This document shows positions 34,918 through 43,621 of a stretch of DNA of 64,000 nucleotides, one piece after another. The notes beneath the pieces were generated by a model. It was given only the letters and a program-made list of their open reading frames with translations. It was not told the DNA's origin and made no database searches. Source of the DNA: CAVXFL01 sp963761015 (GTDB taxonomy: Bacteria; Pseudomonadota; Alphaproteobacteria; Acetobacterales; Acetobacteraceae). Position numbers and translations under genes: made by a program. How positions within the stretch are numbered: position 1 is the stretch's first letter; each line of letters starts with the position of its first letter. The stretch spans positions 372,001 through 436,000 of the forward strand of contig CAVXFL010000009.1 of NCBI GenBank assembly GCA_963761015.1, written 5' to 3'.

Positions 34918-35681
34918 CCGTGCACTTCATCGGCGCCGGACCTGGAGCGGCTGATCTCATTACCCTGCGCGGGCGCGACCTGCTCGCGGGATGTCCGGTT
35001 TGCCTCTACGCCGGGTCCATCGTCGCGCCAGCCCTGCTCGCGCATTGTCCACCCGATTGCCGCCTGGTCGATACGGCGCCGCTCGATCTGGACGCCATCG
35101 AGGCGGAATACCTCGCCGCCCACGCGGCGGGGCTCGATGTGGCGCGGCTGCACTCTGGCGATCTGTCGGTCTACAGCGCCGTCGCCGAGCAGATCCGGCG
35201 CCTTGCTCGACACGGCATTCCATACACGCTCACGCCTGGCGTGCCGGCCTTCGCCGCCGCCGCCGCCGCGCTCGGGCGCGAGCTGACTTTGCCGGAAATA
35301 ACGCAGAGCGTGGTGCTGACGCGCCTGCCGGGCCGGGCCTCGCGCGTGCCGGAGAAGGAGGATCTGGCGGCGTTCGGCGCGACGGGCGCGACGCTCGCCA
35401 TCCACCTCGCCGTGCACGCGATCGAGCGGATCGTCGCGATCTTGCAACCGTTTTACGGCCCGGATTGTCCCGTGGCGGTGATCGAGCGCGCAAGCTGGCC
35501 GGATGAGCGGGTCATCGAGGGTACGCTCGCCGACATCGCTGGTAAAACCGCAGCCGCCGGACTGGAGCGCATGGCGATCGTTCTGGTTGGGCCTGCGGTC
35601 GGCGGGACAGATGAGTTCCGCGACAGTGCCCTGTACGATCCGGTCTACCGGAGGCGGTTTCGCGCAAGTGGCTCATCCTGA
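34914..35681 (+). CDS. cobM: Precorrin-4 C11-methyltransferase CobM
   Basis: This 255-aa tetrapyrrole methylase has VHFIGAGPGAADLITLRGRD at the N-terminus, then CLYAGSIVAPALL, RLHSGDLSVYSAVAEQ, TPGVPAFAAAAAALGREL and YGPDCPVAVIERASWP. It adds the C11 methyl to precorrin-4. It starts at ATG 34914 within the cobE stop. Its 3' end overlaps that of minus-strand cbiD by 37 bases. Confidence 0.95.
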   Translation: MTVHFIGAGPGAADLITLRGRDLLAGCPVCLYAGSIVAPALLAHCPPDCRLVDTAPLDLDAIEAEYLAAHAAGLDVARLHSGDLSVYSAVAEQIRRLARHGIPYTLTPGVPAFAAAAAALGRELTLPEITQSVVLTRLPGRASRVPEKEDLAAFGATGATLAIHLAVHAIERIVAILQPFYGPDCPVAVIERASWPDERVIEGTLADIAGKTAAAGLERMAIVLVGPAVGGTDEFRDSALYDPVYRRRFRASGSS

Positions 35682-36790
35682 ACGGGCTTGAACGGCGCGC
35701 GCCCGGCGATCCGCCCCTCGCGATCGAACACCAACACCTCCAGCGCAATACCTACGCCATACAGCACGCCGGCGGCCGTTTTCCACGCGGAGGCCGCGAT
35801 CGCATCCCCTAGAGGGATGTTGTCAAGCGCGGCGAGCGCGAAGACTTCGGCGGTCGTGTTCGCGGTCTCGATGCGGTCCACGAGTTCGGGGAATCCGCCG
35901 AGTTCCGCCGCCAGCGCCGCCAGCGCGCCCGCATCCACGCTGCCACGCTTGGCATGCAGGTCGAGCCGGCCCTGCGCGAGCTTCGTCAGTTTCGCGATGC
36001 CGCCGGCAATGGAGACGCGGGGGATCGGCTTCGCGCGCAGATATTTCAGCGTGGCGCCAACGAAGTCGCCCATGTCGATCAGCGCGGCATCGGGCAACCC
36101 GTAGAGCCGGCGGACGGCGTCTTCCGACGTGCGTCCCGTTGCCCCCGCGACATGCGCGATTCCGGCCGCACGGGCCACGTCGATACCCTGCTGTATCCCG
36201 GCGATCCAGGCGGCGCAGGAATAGGGCACGACTACCCCAGTTGTGCCGAGGACCGACAGGCCGCCAACAATGCCGAGGCGCGGGTTCAGGGTCTTTTCCG
36301 CGATTGCCTCGCCACCCGGGATCGAAATTTCCACGACCACGTCGGTAGCCTGGCCGCACGCGGCGGCGACATCGGCGATAGCGGCGCGAATCATCGCGCG
36401 CGGGGCTGGGTTGATGGCAGGCTCGCCCGGCTCAAGCGGCAAGCCGGGCCGCGTAACGGTGCCGACACCCGGGCCAGCGCGGAACACGACCCCGCTGCCG
36501 GCAGGACCGCATCGCACGGTTGCGCGCACGAGCACGCCATGCGTGACGTCCGGATCGTCACCCGCGTCCTTAACGATGCCGGCGCTGGCCGCTCCGCCGT
36601 CCAGATGCGTCTCAGCAAGCGCGAAGGCGGGATGCTCGCCGCGCGGCAACGCGATCTCCACTGGGTCGGGAAACCGCCCGGTCAGCAGCGCGGTAAACGC
36701 CGCCTTCGCCGCCGCAGTCGCGCAGGCGCCGGTGGTCCAGCCGCGGCGGAGGGGAGAACCTTTCGGTTGCACGGCGTCGTATATCGGCAC
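35645..36790 (-). CDS. cbiD: Cobalt-precorrin-5B C1-methyltransferase CbiD
   Basis: This 381-aa protein has the CbiD signatures LRRGWTTGACATAAAKAA near residue 15, GVGTVTRPGLPLEPGEPAIN, GGLSVLGTTGVVVPYS and GDFVGATLKYL. It performs the C1 methylation and removal of the C20 fragment in pathways lacking CobF. No cobF-like gene is visible in the window, so CbiD probably fills that step in an otherwise aerobic-type pathway. The start is GTG (36788-36790). Confidence 0.93.
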   Translation of the reverse strand: MPIYDAVQPKGSPLRRGWTTGACATAAAKAAFTALLTGRFPDPVEIALPRGEHPAFALAETHLDGGAASAGIVKDAGDDPDVTHGVLVRATVRCGPAGSGVVFRAGPGVGTVTRPGLPLEPGEPAINPAPRAMIRAAIADVAAACGQATDVVVEISIPGGEAIAEKTLNPRLGIVGGLSVLGTTGVVVPYSCAAWIAGIQQGIDVARAAGIAHVAGATGRTSEDAVRRLYGLPDAALIDMGDFVGATLKYLRAKPIPRVSIAGGIAKLTKLAQGRLDLHAKRGSVDAGALAALAAELGGFPELVDRIETANTTAEVFALAALDNIPLGDAIAASAWKTAAGVLYGVGIALEVLVFDREGRIAGRAPFKPVQDEPLARNRLR

Positions 36791-36858
36791 GCCGGGCCGG
36801 CTGTCACGGCGGAGGTTTACGCTCCGTTCACGCGTCTGTGCTGAGATGTCGGTTGCGA

Positions 36859-38646
36859 ATGCCGCCGCCGCCGAAAATGCCTGCCAGAATTCGGGAATTG
36901 TTGCGCCAGTTGGCCGACGGCGGCTGGCTGAACCGCCGCACCGCGATCATGTGCGGCGGCGTTTTGCTGGGCTTGCAGCTTGTGGCCTTCGTCTTTCTGG
37001 TGGCCGGAACCGACGGGTTGATCGTTCGGCTCAAGCACCCGGTTTCGGTCGATTTCGTCAGCTTCTATGCCGCCGGAAAGCTCGCCGCCGAGGGTACGCC
37101 GCAACTCGTCTACGACCAGCCCTCGCATTACGCCGCCGAGCAGCAGGCGACCGCACCTGGCATCCCTTACCAGTATTTCTTTTATCCGCCGGTGTTCCTG
37201 CTGCTTTGCCGAGCCGTGGCCGTACTACCTTACCTTCCGGCGTTCCTGGTGTTCGAAGCTGCGACGCTCGGGTTACTGCTGGTATCCCTTCGCGCGATTC
37301 TGGATGAGAGGGGCTGGGCTTGGATCGTCCCCATCCTGGCCGCCCCGGCGACATTCTGGACATTGGGTCTTGGCCAGAACGCTTTCCTGACCGCCGCCCT
37401 GTTCGGGGGCGCGACTGTGTTGCTGGAGCGCCGGCCGGTAGTTTCCGGGCTCCTGTTCGGGGCACTGTGCTACAAGCCACATTTCGGCCTGCTCGTGCCG
37501 GTCGTGCTGGCCGCCGGCGGCCACTGGCGCGCGTTCGCGGCGGCCACGTTCGCCGCTTGCGCGCTGGTCCTCTCGTCCGTGGGATTATTCGGATGGGAAG
37601 CTTGGCGCGATTATCTGCATACCTTTGCCAACTCGCCGGAGTTGTTCGCCGCCGGTAAGGCCGCCAAGCTGAGCGGAGAGATCACCCCGTTCGGCGCTTT
37701 GCGCCTCCTCGGTGTTGGCAGCAGCGTGGCCCGCGCCGTCCAGTTCAGCGCGGCCGCTGTCGTGGCTGGGCTCGCGGGCTGGATATGGCGTGGCCGCGCG
37801 AGTTTGCCCGCGCGCGCGGCGGTGCTGGTTTCCGGAGCGCTGATTGCCGTTCCCATCGCGCTCCTTTACGACCTGACGCTCTGCTCGGTCGCGATCGCTT
37901 GGCTGGTGCGGGCCGGGAGGGCGAGCGGCTATCTGCCGTGGGAAAAGGTGGTCTGGACGGCTGCGTTCCTGGTTCCGCTGTTCCAAATCCAAGTCGGTGA
38001 GGCGACGCATGTTTCGCTCGCCCCGTTCGCGGCGGCCGGGTTGTTCGCCGTTGCTGTGGTCCGAGCCAGGCGAGAGGGCCGCGGCGACCGATGCCGTCCG
38101 TTACGCGGGCGCCCGGAGCAGTGTCGTCATGATTCGCTCGCGATTGAGCGGGAGGTCGCGGATGCGGGCGCCCAGCGCGTGCGCGACGGCATTGCCGATC
38201 GCGCCGGCGGTGGGGCCGAGTGCGGCTTCGCCCACGCCGGTCGGCGGCGCCTCGGGCGTGGCAAGCAGCTCGATCGCCACTTCTGGGATCTCGCTGAAGC
38301 GCAGGATCGGATAGGTCTCCCAATCGAGCGACACGACGCCCGCTCCGCCAAGCCGCACCTGCTCCTTCAATGTCAGGCTGGCGGCATGGATCATGCCGCC
38401 CTCCAGTTGGTTGCAGGCGCCATCCGGGTTGATGACGCCGCCAGGGTCGGCCGCGCACCACAGATGGGTCAGGCGCACGGACTCGTCCATGTACGCCTCG
38501 GCGATCACCGCGGCGTACGTGCCGCGTCCCTTGTAGCGAGCGAAACCGAGACCCATCCCGCGTCCCGAAGCCGCCGGGCCGCGACGTCCCCAGCCCGCCA
38601 TGGTGGCAACGGTTTCCAGCACCCGTACCGCCCGGCTATCGGATAG
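36859..38646 (+). CDS. DUF2029 / GT87 family membrane glycosyltransferase; 3' end uncertain
   Basis: This is a polytopic membrane protein with about nine to ten helices in the first 410 residues. VDFVSFYAAGKLAAEGTPQL is the conserved Asp-containing loop after the first helix, followed by YFFYPPVFLLLCR, LGLGQNAFLTAALFGG and LCYKPHFGLLVPVVL. These are DUF2029/GT87 features; relatives use polyprenyl-phosphate-mannose. The membrane part ends near 38065 with the basic RARREGRGDR tail. The remaining about 190 residues are the antisense of the molybdenum hydroxylase gene and look artefactual; a stop in another frame occurs at 38129-38131. ATG 36859 is preferred over GTG 36838. Confidence 0.72.
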   Translation: MPPPPKMPARIRELLRQLADGGWLNRRTAIMCGGVLLGLQLVAFVFLVAGTDGLIVRLKHPVSVDFVSFYAAGKLAAEGTPQLVYDQPSHYAAEQQATAPGIPYQYFFYPPVFLLLCRAVAVLPYLPAFLVFEAATLGLLLVSLRAILDERGWAWIVPILAAPATFWTLGLGQNAFLTAALFGGATVLLERRPVVSGLLFGALCYKPHFGLLVPVVLAAGGHWRAFAAATFAACALVLSSVGLFGWEAWRDYLHTFANSPELFAAGKAAKLSGEITPFGALRLLGVGSSVARAVQFSAAAVVAGLAGWIWRGRASLPARAAVLVSGALIAVPIALLYDLTLCSVAIAWLVRAGRASGYLPWEKVVWTAAFLVPLFQIQVGEATHVSLAPFAAAGLFAVAVVRARREGRGDRCRPLRGRPEQCRHDSLAIEREVADAGAQRVRDGIADRAGGGAECGFAHAGRRRLGRGKQLDRHFWDLAEAQDRIGLPIERHDARSAKPHLLLQCQAGGMDHAALQLVAGAIRVDDAARVGRAPQMGQAHGLVHVRLGDHRGVRAASLVASETETHPASRSRRAATSPARHGGNGFQHPYRPAIG

Positions 38647-40227
38647 CATCGACAGCCGATAAGCCAGCGGGTCTTCGCCGGCCAATTCGGCCAACTCGTC
38701 GAAGAAACCCTCGACCGCGAAGACGTTGCCGAGCGCGCCCAGTCCGCGCATTGCCGACGTGCGGATCGGCGTTTCTGGGATCAGGTGGTGCAGAATGCGC
38801 GCTTGCCCGATTTCGTAGAGCGGCAGGGCGTTGCGGACTGCCCCGCCGCCCATGGCATCCGGAATATCGCCCGGTTCGGGCGCGGGCGGTGGGTTCGGCA
38901 GCGCCTCGCGGGTGAGCAGGTTGGCCCCATGCGGTGGCCCTGGGCGTCCGCGATGCGTGCCGCTCCAGATTTCCGCCGTCCAGTCGGTCGGTCGACCGTC
39001 CGCGTCAAGTTCGGCGCGGAGCGCGATCAGGGCGGCCGGCGTGGCCGGCTCGAAACCGAATTCGTCGGCGCGGGTCCATTGCACCCGGATCGGGCGCCCG
39101 GGCCGATGCATGGCGATCAGCGCTGCGTCCATCGCCGCGTCGTCCGCACCGTTGTGCCCGTACACGCCAGGCCCGAAGGCGTGCTTCACCACGATCGCGG
39201 CGGGATCGAGATCGAGCGCGCGGGCCAGCGCCCAACGCAGCGGATGCGGGCCTTGGCCATGCGTCCAAACCGTCAAGCGGGCATCGCGGAATTCCGCGAT
39301 CGCACAGGACGGGCCGAGCGCCGCATGCGCCTGGTATGGGCGCGAATATGTCGCGGCATGAACGCGGTCGGTGGCCTCTCCCTTGGGTTCGGGCCCGACG
39401 AACCGGTCAATGGAGGGCCGGTCGCGCAGCCAGGTGGCTTCCTGCTCCTCGCCGGAGAGCTGGCGCACGGCCTGCCAAACCGCGTAAGCCGGCGCCGCAA
39501 CGGCGGCGCTGGCGACCGCGGTTTCATCATCGGACAGGAACGCCACGAACTCATGCTGGCGAAGGATTTCGATGGTACCGCGCGCGGCCCGGCGAATGGC
39601 GGCCTCCTCGAGAGAGACCAGCCGCGCGCCGGAGCTGGGCTGGCGCAAGACCCGAGCATGAAGCATGTCTAGGAATACTAGGTCGTGCAAGAACGGCGCG
39701 CCGAACACCTTCGCCTGCAGGTCGCGCCGCTTCGGGCTGGTACCGACGACGCGGTACTCGGAGGGCGATTTGCATGGTGCTGCGCCGGTGGCCGTGCGCG
39801 CCAAATCGATTCTGGCGGCCAGCGTCCAGTAATCTTCGCCGGTCGGCGTGCCGCGCCGCAGGAACGCGCCGTCGGCAACCGACAACTCCTTGACGGAACA
39901 GGCGAGCCGCTCAGCGAGGCGGGCGAGGAACAGCGCGCGAACTTCCGCGCAGACCAGACGCAGCGAGGCGCCGGACACCTCAATGGACAGACTGCCTGCG
40001 GTGTAGCGCTCGTCCGGTGCGGCATCGGTGTCGCCGCAGGCGAGCCGCACCCGATCGAGCGGCACGTCCAATTCCTCGGCCGTGATCTGAGCGAGCGCGG
40101 TGACGATCCCCTGGCCAATTTCGACCTTACCGGAACGAGCCCGCACGGTTCTGCCCGGCTCGAAGGCAATCCACTGATCGAGACGCGGGTTGTCGATCAG
40201 GCTTTGCGGCAGCGTATTCGGGATCAT
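38101..40227 (-). CDS. Molybdopterin-binding subunit of a xanthine dehydrogenase-family hydroxylase
   Basis: This 708-aa subunit carries the molybdopterin cytosine dinucleotide site of aldehyde oxidase/isoquinoline 1-oxidoreductase-type enzymes. ARSGKVEIGQGIVTALAQIT near residue 32 is the MCD-binding GQG motif. HAFGPGVYGHNGADDAAMDA, TSAMRGLGALGNVFAVEGFF and, near the end, PTGVGEAALGPTAGAIGNA with the catalytic Glu follow. Its ATG overlaps the stop of the [2Fe-2S] subunit. No FAD subunit lies nearby, so electrons probably pass to a cytochrome. Substrate is unknown. An in-frame start at 40311 would add 28 residues lacking homology. Confidence 0.87.
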   Translation of the reverse strand: MIPNTLPQSLIDNPRLDQWIAFEPGRTVRARSGKVEIGQGIVTALAQITAEELDVPLDRVRLACGDTDAAPDERYTAGSLSIEVSGASLRLVCAEVRALFLARLAERLACSVKELSVADGAFLRRGTPTGEDYWTLAARIDLARTATGAAPCKSPSEYRVVGTSPKRRDLQAKVFGAPFLHDLVFLDMLHARVLRQPSSGARLVSLEEAAIRRAARGTIEILRQHEFVAFLSDDETAVASAAVAAPAYAVWQAVRQLSGEEQEATWLRDRPSIDRFVGPEPKGEATDRVHAATYSRPYQAHAALGPSCAIAEFRDARLTVWTHGQGPHPLRWALARALDLDPAAIVVKHAFGPGVYGHNGADDAAMDAALIAMHRPGRPIRVQWTRADEFGFEPATPAALIALRAELDADGRPTDWTAEIWSGTHRGRPGPPHGANLLTREALPNPPPAPEPGDIPDAMGGGAVRNALPLYEIGQARILHHLIPETPIRTSAMRGLGALGNVFAVEGFFDELAELAGEDPLAYRLSMLSDSRAVRVLETVATMAGWGRRGPAASGRGMGLGFARYKGRGTYAAVIAEAYMDESVRLTHLWCAADPGGVINPDGACNQLEGGMIHAASLTLKEQVRLGGAGVVSLDWETYPILRFSEIPEVAIELLATPEAPPTGVGEAALGPTAGAIGNAVAHALGARIRDLPLNRERIMTTLLRAPA

Positions 40228-40739
40228 GCCGCGGTCTCGCGCATTCGTGCGGCCGCGCGGGCGACCGCGCGCAGGACCCGGTTGTGCATGCCGCAGCGGC
40301 ACAGGTGCCAATCGAGCGCTTCGGCGATGTCACGGCGGGTAGGTGTGGGATTGCGGTCCAGTAGCGCTTTGGCGCCGACGAGGATGCCCGGCAGGCAATA
40401 GCCGCACTGCCCGGCCTGTTCCTCGATCAGCGCGATTTGCAGCGGATGCGGCCGTTCTTCGCTGCCGAGCCCTTCGGCCGTCGTAACCGATTTGCCGGCG
40501 ACGCTGCCGAGCGGGCGCGTGCAGGAGGGGACCACGTCGCCATCCACCAGCACGGCGCAAGCGCCGCACTGCTCCAGCCCACAGCCATAATGCGCCTGCT
40601 TGAGCCCGAAATGGTTGCGCAGCACGTCCAGCAAGGGCACGTCGGGATCCGCGCCGACGGCGACGTCGCGGCCGTTCAACCTGAAGTCTACGGTCTCCGG
40701 CAATGCGACCTCCTGCTGGCTGTGGTTCCGCTCGGGCAT
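40224..40739 (-). CDS. [2Fe-2S] subunit of a xanthine dehydrogenase-family hydroxylase
   Basis: This 171-aa iron-sulfur subunit has the plant-type cluster ligands Cys53, Cys58, Cys61 and Cys73 (YGCGLEQCGACAVLVDG...C). It also has the second helical-domain cluster Cys112, Cys115, Cys147 and Cys149 (GQCGYCLPGILVGAKALL and DWHLCRCG). It passes electrons out of the molybdenum centre of its partner, whose ATG overlaps this stop. ATG 40739 is taken; a TTG at 40766 would add nine residues. Confidence 0.9.
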   Translation of the reverse strand: MPERNHSQQEVALPETVDFRLNGRDVAVGADPDVPLLDVLRNHFGLKQAHYGCGLEQCGACAVLVDGDVVPSCTRPLGSVAGKSVTTAEGLGSEERPHPLQIALIEEQAGQCGYCLPGILVGAKALLDRNPTPTRRDIAEALDWHLCRCGMHNRVLRAVARAAARMRETAA

Positions 40740-41060
40740 GATGGCGCGTAAGCCGGAGATCGGCAAAGCAGGACCGATCCGCTGTCGGCGGGCATCCTGT
40801 CGGACGCGGTTGAGGACTGGTCAAAGCTGGCTCGGAGCGTGAACAACGTCCTTGGCACCGACAGTTAGAGCGCGCTCGGTTGACTGGCACGCAAGCGCTG
40901 CGACGGCGTCATGCGCGGGCGTTGACCCGCGCATCGCATCGATGCCGCCGAGAAGGCTGGGTCAAGCCTGGTCACGCCCGGCCATGACAAGTCGGGGTCG
41001 TTTCGAGTAGCCCGAACGCGCTTTACATGCGGCCCTGGCGAGCCGTCCGGCCCACGTCGC
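40740..41060. other. Intergenic gap of about 320 bases
   Basis: No convincing gene lies here. The middle part holds a palindromic repeat (see the next entry). The rest probably contains the promoter of the molybdenum hydroxylase operon, but no clear -35/-10 pair could be picked. Confidence 0.5.
40907..40990. repeat. Palindromic dispersed repeat, same design as the one in cobQ
   Basis: TGCGCGGG-CGTTGA-CCCGCGCA (40912-40933) is a perfect 8-bp stem. About 30 bases on, a GGGTCAAGCCTGGTCACGCC segment and GGCCATGAC form the second half. GTCATGCGCGGG and CGGCCATGAC bound the unit in inverted orientation, as in alphaproteobacterial two-palindrome repeats. Confidence 0.65.
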
Positions 41061-42497
41061 TCATACCGGGTTGACGTACGCCGTCTTCACGGTGGTGTAG
41101 AACTCCGCGGCATAGCGGCCTTGTTCGCGCTGTCCGTAACTGGAGGCCTTCCGGCCGCCGAACGGCACGTGATAATCCACCCCAGCGGTCGGCAGGTTCA
41201 CCATCACCATGCCGGCCTCCGCGTTACGCCGGAAATGGTTCGCGTGCTTCAGCGACTGGGTGCAAATCCCGGCGCACAGGCCGAATTGCGTGTTGTTGGC
41301 GACCGCGAGCGCCTCCTCGTAATCGCGCACGCGGATCACCGAGGCGACGGGGCCGAAAATCTCCTCGCGGTTGATCCGCATGTCGTTGCCCGTATCGGTG
41401 AACAGGGCCGGCGCCATGTAGAAGCCCGGCTTTTCGCGGTTCAGCCGCTCGCCCCCGCAGACCAGTTTCGCCCCTTCGTTCCGCCCGATGTCGATGTAGC
41501 CCAGATCCTGATCGAGCTGCGGCTGGCTCACCACCGGGCCGATGGTCGTGCCCTGCTTGCGCGCGTCGTCGACCACCTGCTTCTGAATTTGCTCGGTGAG
41601 GGCGCCCACGAACTTGTCGTAGATTCCTTCTTCCACGATCAGGCGGGAGGAGGCGGTGCAGCGCTGGCCGCTGGAGAAATACGCGCCGTCCAGGGCGGAG
41701 CGCGCCGCCACCTCCAGGTTGGCATCCGCCAGGACGACTAGCGGGTTCTTGCCACCCATTTCCAGCTGCACCTTGGCCGAATGCTTGCTGGCCTTCTCCA
41801 GAACGCCGCGGCCGACCGCTACCGAGCCGGTAAAGCTGATCGCGTCCACGCGCTCGTCCGCGGTGAGCACGTCGCCGACAACGGATCCGCGTCCCATGAC
41901 CAGGTTGAACGCACCCGGCGGAAATCCGGCGCGGTGGATGATGTCGGCGAGCGCCCAGGCGCAACCCGGTGTCAGGTCGGCGGGCTTCAGGATGACGCAG
42001 TTGCCGTAGGCGAGGGCCGGCGCGGCTTTCCAGGACGGAATGGCGATCGGAAAATTCCAGGGCGTGATGAGCCCGACCACGCCGAGCGGCTCGCGCGTGA
42101 TCTCGATCTCGATACCCGGCCGGATGGAGCCGAGGCGCTCGCCTTGGATGCGCAACGCTTCGCCGGCGAAGAACTTAAAAATCTGGCCGGCGCGGCCGAC
42201 CTCGCCCATGCCCTCGGCCAGGGTTTTTCCTTCCTCGCGGGCGAGCAGATCGCCAAGCTCGGCACGGCGCATCAGGATTTCGTTGCCGACCTTGTCGAGC
42301 AAATCGGCACGCTGTTGCGGCGTGGTGCGCGCCCAGGCGTGCGAGGCTTGACGTGCTGCGGCGATCGCGTCGTGCACCTGGTCGACGCTGGCGCGGTCGT
42401 ATTCGCCGACCACATCGTTGGTGTCGGACGGGTTGATGTCGGGAGCGACCTCGGGACCGTGCACCCATTCGCCGCCGATCAGATTCGCGTAGCTCAT
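41061..42497 (-). CDS. Aldehyde dehydrogenase, 2-oxoglutarate semialdehyde dehydrogenase-like
   Basis: This 478-aa NAD(P)-dependent aldehyde dehydrogenase has the oxyanion Asn in TPWNFPIAIPSWK, ISFTGSVAVGRGV as the cofactor loop, the general base Glu in QLEMGGKNPLVV and the nucleophile Cys in SSGQRCTASSRLIVEE. The C-terminus (GVDYHVPFGGRKASSYGQRE) fits the group that oxidises 2,5-dioxopentanoate at the end of non-phosphorylating sugar routes. The neighbour 16 bases upstream is AraD1/GguC-like, supporting a sugar-acid role. ATG 42497 has a strong GGAGGAG site. Confidence 0.85.
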   Translation of the reverse strand: MSYANLIGGEWVHGPEVAPDINPSDTNDVVGEYDRASVDQVHDAIAAARQASHAWARTTPQQRADLLDKVGNEILMRRAELGDLLAREEGKTLAEGMGEVGRAGQIFKFFAGEALRIQGERLGSIRPGIEIEITREPLGVVGLITPWNFPIAIPSWKAAPALAYGNCVILKPADLTPGCAWALADIIHRAGFPPGAFNLVMGRGSVVGDVLTADERVDAISFTGSVAVGRGVLEKASKHSAKVQLEMGGKNPLVVLADANLEVAARSALDGAYFSSGQRCTASSRLIVEEGIYDKFVGALTEQIQKQVVDDARKQGTTIGPVVSQPQLDQDLGYIDIGRNEGAKLVCGGERLNREKPGFYMAPALFTDTGNDMRINREEIFGPVASVIRVRDYEEALAVANNTQFGLCAGICTQSLKHANHFRRNAEAGMVMVNLPTAGVDYHVPFGGRKASSYGQREQGRYAAEFYTTVKTAYVNPV

Positions 42498-42513
42498 GCG
42501 GGCTTCTCCTCCC

Positions 42514-43503
42514 TCACAGGGCGCGGACGGCAACCGCCGGCGCCGGCCGGACTTCCAGGGGATTGCGCAGCGGCAGGCCGAACCCCGCCGCCTCTATCTC
42601 GAATACATCACCCGGCTCGGTTTTCACGCCGTCGCTGAAGCTGAGCGTGGCGGTGCCGAAGAAATGCACGTGCACGTCGCCGGGGCGCCGGAACAACGCG
42701 TATTTGAAGTGGTGCGCCTCGAGGTTGGCGATGGCGTGGGACATGTTTTCCTCGCCCGAGATGAACGGTTTCTCCCAAAGCGTTTCGCCGCGCCGCAGGA
42801 TGCGCGAGGTGCCGCGGACGTCCGGGGGTAGGTCGCCGACCAGCAACTCCGGTCCAAAGGAGCACGGGCGCAGCTTGGAGTGGGCGAGCCAGAGGTAGTT
42901 TTCTCGCTCGGTCACGTGGTCGGCGAACTCGTTGCCAAGGGCGAAACCGAGCCGACAGGGGGTGCCGTTGGCCGCTATGATATAGATGCCGACGATTTCC
43001 GGCTCCTCGCCGCCGTCGCGCGCGAAATCGGGCGAGGCGAGCGCGGCGCCTGGGGCCGCGACGGTCGCGCCGTCGCCCTTGTAGAACCATTCGGGCTGAA
43101 TGCCGCTCTCGCCGGGGCGCGGCTTGCCACCTTCCAACCCCATGCGGAACATCTTCATGGAATCGGTGAGCGTCTCGGAATCCCGCAGCCTCTTGTGCAT
43201 GGCGTCGCGCCCCTCGGCGCTGCCGAGGTGGGTGAGGCCGGTGCCGGTGACATAGAGATGCGCGGGATCGGGATGCATGATCGGCGGCAGCATCCGGCCC
43301 TCGCGATAGGCCTCCGTGAGATCGACGGTCGCGCCCAATCCGCGTGCCGCAACCAACTCGGCGAGCGCGCGGCCCATGCCGGCGGCTTCCATGGCCAGCG
43401 CGTAGACCGACCAGGCGTTGTTCACTATGCTGGCCGGGCGTCCCGCGTCGGTCGCCGCCACCACCATCTGCCCCTGACGGTCCTTCAACTGGGCCAAGCG
43501 CAT
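42514..43503 (-). CDS. AraD1/GguC family protein (fumarylacetoacetate hydrolase-like fold)
   Basis: This 329-aa protein begins MRLAQLKDRQGQMVVAATDA and contains HLYVTGTGLTHLGSAEGRDA, EPEIVGIYIIAANGTPCRLG and LGNEFADHVTERENYLWLAH, signatures of the AraD1/GguC group. These proteins are associated with L-arabinonate or related sugar-acid breakdown; some are 2-keto-3-deoxy-acid dehydratases. It is the upstream partner of the semialdehyde dehydrogenase in a two-gene minus-strand operon. The exact sugar acid cannot be read from sequence. Confidence 0.75.
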   Translation of the reverse strand: MRLAQLKDRQGQMVVAATDAGRPASIVNNAWSVYALAMEAAGMGRALAELVAARGLGATVDLTEAYREGRMLPPIMHPDPAHLYVTGTGLTHLGSAEGRDAMHKRLRDSETLTDSMKMFRMGLEGGKPRPGESGIQPEWFYKGDGATVAAPGAALASPDFARDGGEEPEIVGIYIIAANGTPCRLGFALGNEFADHVTERENYLWLAHSKLRPCSFGPELLVGDLPPDVRGTSRILRRGETLWEKPFISGEENMSHAIANLEAHHFKYALFRRPGDVHVHFFGTATLSFSDGVKTEPGDVFEIEAAGFGLPLRNPLEVRPAPAVAVRAL

Positions 43504-43621
43504 CTGTGACCTCCCTCACACCAGCCGATTGCCACGTTTGCTCGCCGGACCCACAATCGCACCGCTGATCGCCGCGGCCAACCTTCCCGCCAGCGGCGCA
43601 GCCTTGGGGGACGGCGTTACC

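Noticed and set aside
40360..40760. Plus-strand open frames over the [2Fe-2S] subunit gene
   Set aside because: They are shadows of the minus-strand gene, which has all eight cluster cysteines.
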